From Pseudomonadota bacterium (GTDB lineage: Bacteria; Pseudomonadota; Gammaproteobacteria; Steroidobacterales; Steroidobacteraceae), in contig JAJZDX010000010.1 of assembly GCA_021805865.1 (NCBI GenBank), positions 62,001 to 126,000 on the forward strand: 64,000 nucleotides of DNA. Reading direction: 5' to 3'. Below, one piece after another: positions 1-9,111 of this stretch (position 1 is its first letter; every line of letters starts with the position of its first letter). The translations under genes were made by a program, and so were the position numbers. The notes under the pieces were generated by a model. The model made no database searches, had not been told where the DNA came from, and was given only the letters and a program-made list of their open reading frames with translations.

Positions 1-1327
1 TCAAGTGCGTTGCGGGCGACACCTGGCCGATGCGCCAGGCGGGGTACAGGCCGGCGAGCAGCGTGGACAGGGCGGCGAGCGCCAGCGCCCACAGGACGCC
101 GATCGGATCGAAGTGGGCCACCGCTCCGTAGGCGTTGATGGTGTGGGCGTACATGGCGTGCACGCCCCGCAGCCCCAGTGCGCCGAGCGCAAGACCCAAC
201 ACCGAGCCGGCGAGCGACAGAATCGCGACCTCGAGCAGGTGCTGCGCGAAGATCTGGCGGCGGCTCGCGCCGAGGGCGCGCCGGATGCCGGCGATGGACG
301 CGCCGCGCAGGAATTTGGCGAGCAGAACGCCGACGGTATTGATGAGGCAGACCGCGAGGAAGGCGAAGGCGAGCTTGAGCAGCAGCCGGCTGCCGGTGGT
401 GACCAGGTGATGGATCCTGAGCCACTGGCTCACCTTCCACAGGTGATTGTTGCGGGGCCGCTGGAAGCGGCCGGCCTTGCGCTGCTCGGCCCAATAGGCG
501 TTCATGAAGTTGAGAAACCGCTCGCGCCGGGCGGCGGTGGGCAATTGCACCCACATCGTGATCCACACGCAGTTGGAGCCGAGCAGCTCCCGGTAGGTGT
601 GCACCGGCGCCGAGCCCCAGCAGCTCATCGTGCCCATCGGCCAGCGGGCCAGAGTCGGACCCCACCGGAACGGGACGAAAGCGTTCTCCGGCTTGGCGAA
701 AGCTCCGCCGCCGGACGCAGTGAGATCGTAGAACCTGGGCTGCGGATTCCAGTGGCTCAAGACCCCCACGATGCGAAACCGCAGGTTGTTCCACAGGATC
801 GTGCGCCCGACGCTGTCGGCACCGCCGAACAGCCTGTCGTTTTCCTTGCGGCCGAGCACGATCACCGGCTCGGGTCCCCGGTCGGCGGCCGCGGCCCACG
901 GTCCGCCATATTCGAACGGCACGTCGAACATGTGGAAAAAGCCTGCGGTGGTCGCCCGGGTCATGACGGGAAGGGGGCGAGTCTGGCCGGGCGCACCGCT
1001 CAAAGAGCCCAGCAGAAACGCCATCAGCGTCTTGCGCTCAGGGATGTCCGAGCCGTAGAGATACGTCGCATCGCGGTAGGTGAGCATGTCGGGGGCGCGC
1101 TGCGGATGCGAGGGGTCATAGGCGTGATTCGGGTCCCACGAGTCCATGGTGACCGCATACAGCACGTTGTTCTTCCACCAGATCGGATTGCCGGACATGG
1201 TGTGATACACGGTCAGGGTCACGATGCAGGCGGCGATGCCGAAGCCGATGGCTGCCACCATGAGCGCCGTGAGGCCGGGCGTGCGGCGGAAGCTCTTGAT
1301 GGCGAGTCGGAGGTAGTAGCCGAGCAT
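1..1327 (-). CDS. ABC transporter permease, MacB/FtsX type (partial, runs off left edge)
   Basis: The ORF track misses this gene because it has no stop inside the window; 442 codons are open on the minus strand and continue past base 1. The product begins MLGYYLRLAIKSFRR, followed by a hydrophobic segment (about residues 18-38), a large periplasmic region with many Trp and Pro, and near the C-terminal side the FtsX-like segment (LLKLAFAFLAVCLINTVGVL, then a GIRRALGASRRQIF motif) and a further membrane helix. This is the layout of MacB-family permeases that pair with a separate ATPase. It lies 12 bp downstream of the ATPase gene and would be translated with it. The substrate cannot be read from the sequence. 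A second permease gene often follows in such operons, but that would lie outside the window. Confidence 0.85.
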   Translation of the reverse strand, partial: MLGYYLRLAIKSFRRTPGLTALMVAAIGFGIAACIVTLTVYHTMSGNPIWWKNNVLYAVTMDSWDPNHAYDPSHPQRAPDMLTYRDATYLYGSDIPERKTLMAFLLGSLSGAPGQTRPLPVMTRATTAGFFHMFDVPFEYGGPWAAAADRGPEPVIVLGRKENDRLFGGADSVGRTILWNNLRFRIVGVLSHWNPQPRFYDLTASGGGAFAKPENAFVPFRWGPTLARWPMGTMSCWGSAPVHTYRELLGSNCVWITMWVQLPTAARRERFLNFMNAYWAEQRKAGRFQRPRNNHLWKVSQWLRIHHLVTTGSRLLLKLAFAFLAVCLINTVGVLLAKFLRGASIAGIRRALGASRRQIFAQHLLEVAILSLAGSVLGLALGALGLRGVHAMYAHTINAYGAVAHFDPIGVLWALALAALSTLLAGLYPAWRIGQVSPATHL

Positions 1328-1339
1328 GGGGCTGCCTTT

Positions 1340-2062
1340 TCAATCCGGGGATGTGCCGGCGCGCGCGGCGCGCTGCGATTCGCGCGCCTCGTAGGGCGGG
1401 GAGTCGATCACCAGCCCGTCGACGATGTGGATGTTGCGCTGCGCGCGTCGGGCAAGCTCCGGGTCGTGAGTGACGAGCACGATGGTCGTGCCCATGTCAT
1501 TGATCTTCTCCAGCAGGTCCATGATCTGGCGCGCCATGAGCGAATCGAGGTTGCCCGTGGGCTCATCCGCCAGTATGAGCGCGGGATCACCGGCGATGGC
1601 GCGCGCGATGGCGACGCGCTGCTGCTGGCCGCCGGAGAGCTGGGAGGGCAGGTGCTTCATGCGCGAGGCGAGACCGACGAGATCGAGGGCGCTTTCGATG
1701 CGCTTGCGCCGCTCGTCGGCTTTCATGCGCCGGTAGCGCAGCGGCACATCGACGTTGTCGAACAGGTCGAGGTCGGGGATGAGGTTGAAGCCCTGGAAGA
1801 TGAAGCCGATCTTCTCGTTGCGGATGCGCGAGCGGCCATCATCCGTGAGGCGGCTGACATCACGGCCGTCGAGCTCATAGGTGCCCGTATCGAAGTTCTC
1901 GAGCAGCCCCGCGATGGTGAGGAAGGTGGTCTTGCCCGAGCCCGAGGGGCCGCTCACGGCGACGAACTCTCCTTGCCCGACCCGCAGCGAGAAATCGCGC
2001 AGGGCATGGGTCTCGATGAGATCGGTGCGGTAGATCTTGCTGATATCTTGCATCCTGAGCAT
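1340..2062 (-). CDS. ABC transporter ATP-binding protein, MacB/LolD class
   Basis: A 240-residue stand-alone ATPase that would power the adjacent FtsX-type permease at the inner membrane. Walker A GPSGSGKT is at residues 38-45, the Q-loop IFQGFN near 89, the signature LSGGQQQR at 142-149, Walker [13 protein letters not shown] around 162-173 and the switch histidine in LVTHD at 199. The length and the DEPTGNLD motif are typical of the lipoprotein/macrolide exporter class rather than nutrient importers. It sits between the HlyD-like adaptor (16 bp upstream) and the permease (12 bp downstream) in one minus-strand operon. The C-terminal 25 residues are a charged tail beyond the core fold. Cargo is unknown. 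Confidence 0.92.
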   Translation of the reverse strand: MLRMQDISKIYRTDLIETHALRDFSLRVGQGEFVAVSGPSGSGKTTFLTIAGLLENFDTGTYELDGRDVSRLTDDGRSRIRNEKIGFIFQGFNLIPDLDLFDNVDVPLRYRRMKADERRKRIESALDLVGLASRMKHLPSQLSGGQQQRVAIARAIAGDPALILADEPTGNLDSLMARQIMDLLEKINDMGTTIVLVTHDPELARRAQRNIHIVDGLVIDSPPYEARESQRAARAGTSPD

Positions 2063-2078
2063 GGAAGACCTCGCTGGG

Positions 2079-3407
2079 TTATCTCGACAGTCTGACTCGG
2101 CGCGCGCCGTGAAAGCGCTTGGGATTGGAGATCACGACCCGCTCGCCGGCATGCAGTCCGCGCAGGACCTGGATTTCGGTGATCGAGGCGGCGCCGAGCG
2201 TCACGGGCGTCCGGACGATCTCGTTGCCTCGGAGCACGTACACGAAACGCGCGTGCGGGCCAAGGTAGGCCCCGCGGTCCATCTTGAGTACGTTGCTGCG
2301 CTCGCCGAGGATGATGCGCACCGTGGCCCGCTCGTTCTGGCGCAGGCCGGCCGGCTGCGGCCCGACGAAGCGGGTACGGCCGGTCACCCAACCGTCGCGC
2401 ACGGCGGGGGAGACATCGGTCACAACGCCCTTGGCGATCTGGCCGTTGAGGGCGATCCGGGCCGGCACCCCGGCCGTGACGCCGTCGGCGAGGGACTCGG
2501 CGACCTGGAAGCGGACGGCGAGCGCGGAGAGATCCACCACGGTGAGCAGGGGGGAGTTTTGCGCGACATACGACTGGTTGGTCTGAGCCAGCGCGGCCAC
2601 CATGCCGGTGACCGGAGAGCGCACCGTGAGGGCATCGAGGCGGCTCTTCAGTCCGGCAACGAGCAGCGCCTGGGCGTTGCGCGCCAGTGTCCGGGTGCGC
2701 AGATCGAGCAGGATCTGCTCGCTGTCCAGGTGGGCATTCACCTTGGCATGCTCGAAGCTCAGCCGCGCAATCGAATAGGTATCGTATGCGCCCTCGTACC
2801 GCCGTTCGCTGATGACGTGTAGTTTCCAGGCGGCCTGCTCGCGCTGCAGCTCGCGCAGCGCCGCACTCATCTTCACGGCATCCAGATTCGCCCGCTGCTG
2901 GTTGGTGAGCAGCTGTTGCTGCAGTTCGATCTTCTCCTGCGCGAGGCTGGCGTCCATGCTCTGCAGCGTGGCGAGCTCGCGCTGATAGTGGTTGGTCAGC
3001 TCCGGGCTCGACAGATGCGCGAGCACCTGTCCCTCGGTCACGCGGTCGCCGGCGTGGGCCTTGTACTGGATGGTGCCCGCGGCGGTGGCGAACAGGGTGG
3101 GGCTCACGGCCGCGATGACGGTGCCGCGTGCGGAGACATCCTGGACGAAACGACCGCGGGTGACGGTCGCCAGCTCCAGGCTCCGCAGCGAGACGACCCG
3201 ACCGGATTCGCTCCAGGCGCCGATCAGCCAAGCGAGGCCCAGGAGCAAAGCGAGCCCACCGGCTGCCGCGAGCTGCAGGGGACGGCGGCGGTACCAGGCG
3301 GGCCGCGGAGCGGCGGGAGTGTCCTGCGCATGGGTGCTGCGGATCGACCTCGGAACGGTCGCCTTGTCCGGCTCGGGGCTTGCTGGTTTGAGATTGAGAA
3401 TGCTCAT
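2079..3407 (-). CDS. HlyD/MacA-family periplasmic adaptor
   Basis: First gene of the ABC exporter operon, 442 residues. I start it at MSILNLKP (base 3407) rather than at the 650-residue track ORF, because GAGGAG lies about 9 bases upstream and the longer N-terminus is low-complexity shadow sequence. A single anchor helix (LAAAGGLALLLGLAWLIGAW, roughly residues 53-72) is followed by a biotinyl-lipoyl-like half (TVIAAVSPTLFATAAG), a long alpha-helical hairpin rich in Gln/Glu/Leu, the second lipoyl half (TVRSPVTGMVAAL) and a beta-barrel. This is the standard adaptor that bridges an inner-membrane permease and an outer-membrane channel. No outer-membrane factor is in this operon, so it may borrow one, such as the TolC-like protein at 11444. 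Confidence 0.88.
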   Translation of the reverse strand: MSILNLKPASPEPDKATVPRSIRSTHAQDTPAAPRPAWYRRRPLQLAAAGGLALLLGLAWLIGAWSESGRVVSLRSLELATVTRGRFVQDVSARGTVIAAVSPTLFATAAGTIQYKAHAGDRVTEGQVLAHLSSPELTNHYQRELATLQSMDASLAQEKIELQQQLLTNQQRANLDAVKMSAALRELQREQAAWKLHVISERRYEGAYDTYSIARLSFEHAKVNAHLDSEQILLDLRTRTLARNAQALLVAGLKSRLDALTVRSPVTGMVAALAQTNQSYVAQNSPLLTVVDLSALAVRFQVAESLADGVTAGVPARIALNGQIAKGVVTDVSPAVRDGWVTGRTRFVGPQPAGLRQNERATVRIILGERSNVLKMDRGAYLGPHARFVYVLRGNEIVRTPVTLGAASITEIQVLRGLHAGERVVISNPKRFHGARRVRLSR

Positions 3408-3743
3408 GATGGCCGGCTCCTCGTAGCAGGTGCCGTGCCAATGCCGGCGTTGCGGCACAACCGACTGAAATGCAATGAGAAACTTCTGCTGCTCGATCAT
3501 CAGGAAGGCCGAGGCGAGTGTCCGCTCGGCGGACGGCGGACGGACAGCGGACACTGTCCGGACGTATCCGGGTCTGTCCGGATCCGGCGACCGCTCGGAA
3601 GAGGTTTGCGGCTTTCCCGCAGTCGCGCGCGGAAACGAATGGGCATATGCTGAGGCGCGATTTACGAGGGGGGCCGTGGCGGCTCGTGGCCGGCTGTGCC
3701 GTGAACGCCGCCGTTTGTGTATCGAGCCACCCGAGGAGTATCC
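3408..3743. other. 336-bp divergent intergenic region
   Basis: This gap separates the ABC exporter operon (minus) from the DUF2934 gene (plus). It holds a dense cluster of CGGAC/GTCCG words, a 13-bp palindrome CGGACACTGTCCG (3548-3560) and the triple heptamer listed separately at 3555-3581. I found no convincing ORF. Confidence 0.6.
3555..3581 (+). promoter_or_regulatory. Candidate operator: three heptamers with 10-bp period (copy 1)
   Basis: TGTCCGG (3555), TATCCGG (3565) and TGTCCGG (3575) lie on the same face of the helix, separated by 3-base spacers. A matching array occurs at 11281-11307 before the RND pump operon and the two-component genes (21 of 27 bases agree by eye). Direct repeats at one helical turn are typical of OmpR-family response-regulator sites, so the regulator at 10485 is a natural candidate. 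The site is about 150 bp upstream of the exporter start codon. Function is inferred. Confidence 0.5.
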
Positions 3744-4136
3744 ATGGCCAGCCGTCGTTCCGATTCCAGTCGCACCCCTCCGGCTCCGGGCCGGACGCCT
3801 GCTGCGACACCGACCCAAGTGGCGAATACAACTCCGGCCCGTGCGGCCGCCTCGACGCCGGCTCAACCGGGCGGCTCGGGAGCGGCGCAAATGCCCGCCA
3901 AAAGCCCGGTCAAAAGTCGCTCGAAGACGGTCTCCCGCCGCAGCGCCCAGGGGAAGGCCGACCCTTCCCCACACAGCGTGGTGTCGGAGGATCTGCGGTG
4001 GGCAATGATCGCCGAGGCGGCCTATTTCCACGCCGAACGGCGCAACTTCGCACTGGGCGGAGAGGTGGAGGACTGGCTGGCGGCCGAAGCGGAAGTCGAC
4101 GCGCTGTTGAAGTCCGGCGGCGGCACTCGGCAGTAA
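3744..4136 (+). CDS. DUF2934 domain protein with Pro/Ala/Ser/Thr-rich N-terminus
   Basis: A 130-residue protein starting at MASRRSDS, chosen because GAGGAG (3733-3738) precedes that ATG at good spacing; the track start 27 bases earlier has no such signal. The first 80 residues are low-complexity and basic (TPAATPT, KSPVKSRSK). The last 45 residues match the short DUF2934 pattern: IAEAAYFHAERRNFALGGEVEDWLAAEAEV, i.e. A-E-x-A-Y-F-x-A-E-R-R followed by a D-W-L-x-A-E helix. The function of DUF2934 is not known; such proteins are often small and stress-associated. It stands alone. Confidence 0.72.
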   Translation: MASRRSDSSRTPPAPGRTPAATPTQVANTTPARAAASTPAQPGGSGAAQMPAKSPVKSRSKTVSRRSAQGKADPSPHSVVSEDLRWAMIAEAAYFHAERRNFALGGEVEDWLAAEAEVDALLKSGGGTRQ

Positions 4137-4192
4137 TCGAAGGGCGGGGACTCGGCGGAAGGGGGGGCCGACCTTCGCAAGAGATTCCTGGC

Positions 4193-4354
4193 GCTCCGCT
4201 TCCCCCGGAAGTCCAAGCGATCCAGTCAGACCCGCGGGCGCAGATCCAGGATCTACGTTCCGATTTCCGGGATCAAAAATCCGGACTGCGCATCGTCAAG
4301 TGGATGGTCGGGGTCGTCATCGCGCGGCTCAGGGCCGCCCGCCGGCTGCCGTAG
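4193..4354 (+). pseudogene. Possible remnant of a DUF1640-like coiled-coil membrane protein
   Basis: Within the 333-bp gap 4137-4469 one frame encodes PEVQAIQSDPRAQIQDLRSD, then a charged coil and VKWMVGVVIARL before a stop at 4352. This resembles the end of DUF1640/CCDC90-like proteins, where a coiled coil precedes a K-W-M-x-G-V-V-I-A membrane helix. There is no start codon or ribosome site at a sensible place, and the helix breaks into RLRAARRLP, so I read it as a decayed fragment. The rest of the gap shows nothing I can name. Confidence 0.3.
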
Positions 4355-4469
4355 TGGGCCGGATGAGGAGAGGCGGTGCCGACGAGCATCGCTGATTGCA
4401 GCGCTCGCCGGACCGACTCCCGACAAGGGAAGTTGACGTTTGACCGGCAAATGAGCGCGGGCGGTCTGA

Positions 4470-5336
4470 CTACAACAGCACTCCCGCCAGCCGTTTGCGG
4501 TAGTCCGAGACGAGCTCCGGACGGTCTGCCGCCAGCTCGAGCGTTGACAGGAACGCACGACGGGCGGCTTCCCCGTGCTCCTTCCGGTCTTTCCTGATCA
4601 CCTCGAGCAGCTCCTCGAGCGCTGCCTCGAGCTTCCGGTCCGCGATGTAGCGCTGGGCGAGTTCCATGCGCCCCGTGAGATCGGCGGGATTGGCCGCCAC
4701 GCGGGCACGGAGCGATTGCAGGTCGGGCAGTGCAGCGCTGCTGCGCACACTGGTGAGACGCAGATCCAGGGCGCGCCAGCGCGCCTCGGCCTGTGTGCCG
4801 GCACTGGCGGAGGAAAGGACTCGCCGGGCTTCCGTGAGCTGCTGCTCATCGGGTGGTGCGGGGAGCCTGTTCAGCAGCACATCGGCGAGATCGAGCTTGG
4901 CCGCATCGTTCTGCGCCTCGAGCGTGATGGCCGCTCGCAGCGCGGTCAGAGCGCCGGCCAGATCGCCTTCCTCGATCAGCTTCGTCGCCTTGCGCCGCTC
5001 GGTCTCGCCGGGTCCGGGCAGCAGCCGGTCGAGGAATTGGCGCACCTGACTTTCTGGCAGGGCCCCGACGAAGCCGTCCACCGGCGCTCCATCGACGAAG
5101 GCCAGTACGTAGGGGATGCTGCGCACCATGAACTGTTGCGAGAGCTCGGGATTCTGGTCGGAGTTGACCTTGACCAGCTTGAAGCGCCCGCCGTAGCTCT
5201 GCTCTACGCGCTCGAGGGTGGGCCCGAGCGCCCGGCACGGCCCGCACCACTCGGCCCAGAAATCCACCAGCACCGGCTTTCGCCGGGACGCCTCGATGAC
5301 CTCGTGCTCAAAGGTGGACAGGTTCGCCTCGATCAT
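4470..5336 (-). CDS. cnoX: CnoX/YbbN: thioredoxin-fold co-chaperone with TPR-like tail
   Basis: A 288-residue protein (E. coli YbbN is about the same length). I start at MIEANLSTFE (base 5336); the track's 51-residue extension is not conserved-looking. Residues 1-110 are a thioredoxin fold, with WCGPC at Cys31/Cys34 and the cis-Pro in RSIPYVLAF. The remainder is helical TPR-like sequence (GDLAGALTALRAAI, LEAALEELLEVIRKD). E. coli CnoX carries SxxC instead of CxxC and acts as a holdase that passes clients to DnaK and GroEL; the intact CGPC here suggests that true disulfide chemistry may be retained, as in Caulobacter CnoX. It is a single gene on the minus strand, divergent from the large oxidoreductase at 5555. 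Confidence 0.9.
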   Translation of the reverse strand: MIEANLSTFEHEVIEASRRKPVLVDFWAEWCGPCRALGPTLERVEQSYGGRFKLVKVNSDQNPELSQQFMVRSIPYVLAFVDGAPVDGFVGALPESQVRQFLDRLLPGPGETERRKATKLIEEGDLAGALTALRAAITLEAQNDAAKLDLADVLLNRLPAPPDEQQLTEARRVLSSASAGTQAEARWRALDLRLTSVRSSAALPDLQSLRARVAANPADLTGRMELAQRYIADRKLEAALEELLEVIRKDRKEHGEAARRAFLSTLELAADRPELVSDYRKRLAGVLL

Positions 5337-5554
5337 TTTCCCAGTGCTCCGCAGCCCAGTACCGCCATCTTGGGGGTGCCGGACCCGGTGTTCAATGGGT
5401 GCCGGGAGCGGGGCGGCGTGCGGAGTATACTGAGGAGCCCTTGTCGCGTACCCGCGAGACCATGTGCAGGTTCGCGGCATCGTTTCCATCGCAAGAGTGT
5501 GTCGTTGCAGGCGTCGCGCTCCGCTTCCCGGATGCGCGCGCGGGGTGTTGCCGG

Positions 5555-8500
5555 ATGCTCAACAATGCTTTCGGATTGACGATTGGCGATCTGTACCGGC
5601 GCGAGGGGTTGAGACGCCTCGATGAGGCGTTTCTCGACTTTTTGGGCTCGGGTGAGGCCGACCTCAAGCGCCGTCTGCTGGAGGGGCGCAACGCGCCGCA
5701 GAGTCTCGGGCACGAGGCCGTCTCGGCGCTGATGCTCGCGCTCGCCCCTCATCTCGAGGACTTCCTCGCCGATGTCTTCTGCATCCGTGCCGAGGCGCGC
5801 GAGCTCGCCGCCGGCCACCACGCGCTTGCGCCACTTTATGCCTGCAAGCGTCTGTTCGTGCAGCGGCGGGCGATGAGAAAGTTCACCCCGGCCGAGGCGG
5901 AAAGCTTCGACGGCGAGGCGCTGGAGGCGCAGCTTGCCGCCTCACTGGGAGGGGTGTTCGATGAGCTTGCGTTCGCAACCGCGGTCACTCGCTGGGAGGA
6001 GGCACCGGAGGCGCATGGCGAGGCGCTTGATCTGGCGCTGCGCTATGCCGCCTGGGCGGCGTTGACGGCGGCGGGCAAGCGGCGCCATCACGCCGGTGTG
6101 CTCTTCAAGGCGCCGGTGAAGCTCGACGCGCAGCACCTCGTGCCGCTCGCCACGGAGGAGGCAGCCGGAGCGTGCAGTCACCGGGCGACCCCGGGGCAGC
6201 TGCGGCGGCGCGATGGATTTGCGCTGACCGATGGCGGCACCGATCTCAAGGGCGCCCTCGATGAGGCGCACTACTGCATCTGGTGCCACAACCAGGGCAA
6301 GGACTCATGCTCCCATGGCCTTGCCGACAAGGCTGCCCAGCAGGTCCGCGGCGCGCAAGCATTCCGCCGGGACGCCTTCGGTCTGGCGCTCACCGGCTGT
6401 CCGCTCGAGGAACGCATCTCCGAGTTCCAGCAGTTGAAGGCTCAGGGCCTGCCTCTGGCGGCGCTTGCGGTCATCGCGGTGGACAACCCGATGGCGGCGG
6501 CGACCGGTCACCGCATCTGCAACGACTGCATGCGCAGCTGCATCTACCAGAGGCAGCAGCCCGTCGACATCCCGCAGTGCGAGACGCGCACCCTGCGAGA
6601 TGTGCTTGCTCTGCCCTACGGGTTCGAGATCTACAGCCTGCTGACGCGTTGGAACCCGATGGATCTGCGCCGGCCCTACCCCAAGGCGCCTACGGGGCGG
6701 CGGGTGCTCGTGGTGGGCATGGGGCCGGCGGGGTTCACGCTGGCCCATCACTTGCTCAATGACGGACACACCGTGGTCGGCATCGATGGACTGAAGATCG
6801 AGCCGCTGGCGCCGGCGCTGTGCGGCCTGGACAGCGCCGGGACCCGGGGGGAATTCCAACCTGTGCGCGATGCCCGCGAGCTCGAGGAGCGGCTCGACGG
6901 CAGGGTGATGGCAGGCTTCGGTGGCGTGGCCGAATATGGCATCACGGTCCGCTGGGACAAGAACTTCCTCAAGCTGATCCGGCTGCTGCTCGAGCGGCGG
7001 CATGAGTTCGCGCTGTTCGGCGGGGTGCGCTTCGGAGGAACGATCACGCCGGAGGACGCCTTCGCCCTGGGCTTCGATCACGTGGCCCTCGCGGTCGGCG
7101 CGGGCCGTCCCACGATGCTCGATCTGCCGAACGGGCTGGCGCGCGGGGTGCGCACCGCCTCGGACTTCCTCATGGCGCTGCAGCTGACAGGGGCCGCCAA
7201 GCACGACTCGATCGCCAACCTGGAGATCCGTCTCCCGGTGGTGGTGATCGGCGGAGGGCTCACGGCGATCGATGCGGCGACCGAGGCGCTCGCCTACTAC
7301 CCGGTGCAGGTGGAGAAATTCCTGACGCGCTACGAGACCTTGGTTGCCGAGCGCGGCGCGGCCCCGGTGCGTGCAACGTGGAATGCCGAGGAAATCGAGG
7401 CCGCGGAGACGTTTCTTTCCCACGCCCGCGCCATCCGGGCCGAGCGGCAGGCGGCCTCGCGCGAGCGCCGGGAGATGCGCCTGCGTGAGCTGCTCGAGCA
7501 GTGGGGAGGCGTGACCGTCGCGTACCGCAAGCGCCTCCTCGACAGCCCGGCCTACACCGTGAACCATGAGGAGGTGGCCAAGGCACTGGAGGAGGGGGTG
7601 TGTTTCGCCGAGGCACTCGATCCGCGCGCGGTGCAAGTCGATGGCCACGGTCATGCCAGCGCATTGCGCCTCGCGGTGATGCAGCGGGACGAGGCGGGCG
7701 CATGGCGCCCCTGCGGCGAGCGGATATTGCCCGCGGCCACGATCCTCGTCGCCGCAGGCACCCAGCCGAACACCGTGTTCGCGCGCGAGGAGGAGGCCGC
7801 CCTGCCGATCGTGCACCGCTACTTCCGACCCTGCGACGAGCAGGGCGAGCCGGCGACCGCCGAGCGCGCCAACCCCAAGCCGGACCGGCCGCACGTGCTG
7901 TTGCAAAAGCGAGCCGACGGGCGTTTCATGAGCTACTTCGGTGACGTCCACCCGTCCTACTTCGGGAGCGTCGTCAAGGCGATGGCGAGTGCCAAGCAGG
8001 GCTACCCGACGCTCACCCGCGTGCTCGAGCGCGCGGGGCCTGCCTCGAGGCTCGAGGACGCGGCCTTCCTTGGGCGGTTGCACGAGGGGCTGCGTGCCCG
8101 GGTCGAGGCGGTTTACCGCCTCGCGCCGAGCATCGTCGAGGTGGTCGTGCGAGCGCCGTTCGCTGCGCGCCGCTTCCGCCCCGGGCAGTTCTATCGCCTG
8201 CAGAACTTCGAGGCCTTCGCGCCGCGCACCGGGGACACCACCCTTGCCATGGAGGGTCTGGCGCTCACCGGCGCCTCGGTCGAGCCTGAGCGGGGGCTCA
8301 TCTCGACCATTGCGCTCGAGATGGGCGGCTCCTCCGATCTGTGCGCCTCTCTCCGTCCGGGTGAGCCGGTCGTGCTCATGGGACCAACCGGGGCGCCCAC
8401 CGATATCCCCGCGGCAGTCACCGTAGCGTTGCTCGGCGGCGGGCTCGGCAACGCGGTGCTGTTCTCGATCGGCGCCGCGCTGCGCGCCGCGGGCTCGCGG

Positions 8501-9109
8501 GTGCTTTATTTCGCCGCCTACCGCACGCTCGCCGACCGCTACAAGATCAGCCAGATCGAGAAGGCTGCCGATGTGGTGGTGTGGTGCTGCGAGCAGTCCC
8601 CAGGGTTCGAGGCCCGCAGGGAGCAGGATCGCAGTTTCGTCGGCAACATCCTCGACGCTGTGGCGGCGTACGCCTGCGGCGCGCTCGGTCCGGCCGCAAT
8701 CGGTCTCGGGGAGGTCGACCGCATCATCGCGATCGGCTCGCAGCGCATGATGGCGGCCGTGGCCCGGGCACGCTCGCAGCAGCTGCGCCCCTACCTCAAG
8801 CCCCATCATGCGGCGATCGGCTCGATCAACTCCCCGATGCAGTGCATGATGAAGGAGATCTGCGGCAGCTGCCTGCAGCCGCTCACCGACCCCGCCACCG
8901 GCGAGACGGTCTACGTCTTCTCCTGCTTCAACCAGGATCTGCCGCTCGATCGGGTCGATTTCGACTCGCTCGATGCGCGTCTCAGACAAAACTCGACCCT
9001 CGAGAAGCTCACCCGGCAGTGGATCGACCGCTGCCTGCGGCAACTCGGCGCTCGCCCAGCGGCGGGCTCGGGCCAGGGCATCGCAGAGAGAATTGCGGAT
9101 GAGTCATGA
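5555..9109 (+). CDS. Large FAD/NAD(P)/Fe-S oxidoreductase (GltD-like core plus PyrK/FNR-like C-terminus)
   Basis: A 1184-residue multidomain redox enzyme; I start at MLNNAFGLTIGDLY, where conserved-looking sequence begins, though the upstream ATG at 5462 is possible. The N-terminal ~230 residues are helical. Two cysteine clusters follow (CIWCHNQGKDSC and CNDCMRSCIY...C), like the [4Fe-4S] region of glutamate synthase small subunit/DPD-type proteins. Then come an FAD-binding GMGPAGFTLAHHL, an NAD(P)-binding GGGLTAIDAATEA, and a ferredoxin-reductase module (RPGQFYRLQ, LLGGGLGNAVLF) ending in CMMKEICGSC...C, which resembles the [2Fe-2S] loop of PyrK. The order suggests electron bifurcation or relay between NAD(P)H and an unknown acceptor. 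Physiological substrate is unknown. It converges with the kinase gene 2 bp downstream. Confidence 0.8.
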   Translation: MLNNAFGLTIGDLYRREGLRRLDEAFLDFLGSGEADLKRRLLEGRNAPQSLGHEAVSALMLALAPHLEDFLADVFCIRAEARELAAGHHALAPLYACKRLFVQRRAMRKFTPAEAESFDGEALEAQLAASLGGVFDELAFATAVTRWEEAPEAHGEALDLALRYAAWAALTAAGKRRHHAGVLFKAPVKLDAQHLVPLATEEAAGACSHRATPGQLRRRDGFALTDGGTDLKGALDEAHYCIWCHNQGKDSCSHGLADKAAQQVRGAQAFRRDAFGLALTGCPLEERISEFQQLKAQGLPLAALAVIAVDNPMAAATGHRICNDCMRSCIYQRQQPVDIPQCETRTLRDVLALPYGFEIYSLLTRWNPMDLRRPYPKAPTGRRVLVVGMGPAGFTLAHHLLNDGHTVVGIDGLKIEPLAPALCGLDSAGTRGEFQPVRDARELEERLDGRVMAGFGGVAEYGITVRWDKNFLKLIRLLLERRHEFALFGGVRFGGTITPEDAFALGFDHVALAVGAGRPTMLDLPNGLARGVRTASDFLMALQLTGAAKHDSIANLEIRLPVVVIGGGLTAIDAATEALAYYPVQVEKFLTRYETLVAERGAAPVRATWNAEEIEAAETFLSHARAIRAERQAASRERREMRLRELLEQWGGVTVAYRKRLLDSPAYTVNHEEVAKALEEGVCFAEALDPRAVQVDGHGHASALRLAVMQRDEAGAWRPCGERILPAATILVAAGTQPNTVFAREEEAALPIVHRYFRPCDEQGEPATAERANPKPDRPHVLLQKRADGRFMSYFGDVHPSYFGSVVKAMASAKQGYPTLTRVLERAGPASRLEDAAFLGRLHEGLRARVEAVYRLAPSIVEVVVRAPFAARRFRPGQFYRLQNFEAFAPRTGDTTLAMEGLALTGASVEPERGLISTIALEMGGSSDLCASLRPGEPVVLMGPTGAPTDIPAAVTVALLGGGLGNAVLFSIGAALRAAGSRVLYFAAYRTLADRYKISQIEKAADVVVWCCEQSPGFEARREQDRSFVGNILDAVAAYACGALGPAAIGLGEVDRIIAIGSQRMMAAVARARSQQLRPYLKPHHAAIGSINSPMQCMMKEICGSCLQPLTDPATGETVYVFSCFNQDLPLDRVDFDSLDARLRQNSTLEKLTRQWIDRCLRQLGARPAAGSGQGIAERIADES

Positions 9110-9111
9110 GG

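Noticed and set aside
5-2095. 696-residue plus-strand ORF at the left edge
   Set aside because: It is antisense to the ABC permease and ATPase, which carry full family motifs.
6305-9043. 912-residue minus-strand ORF
   Set aside because: Antisense shadow of the large oxidoreductase.
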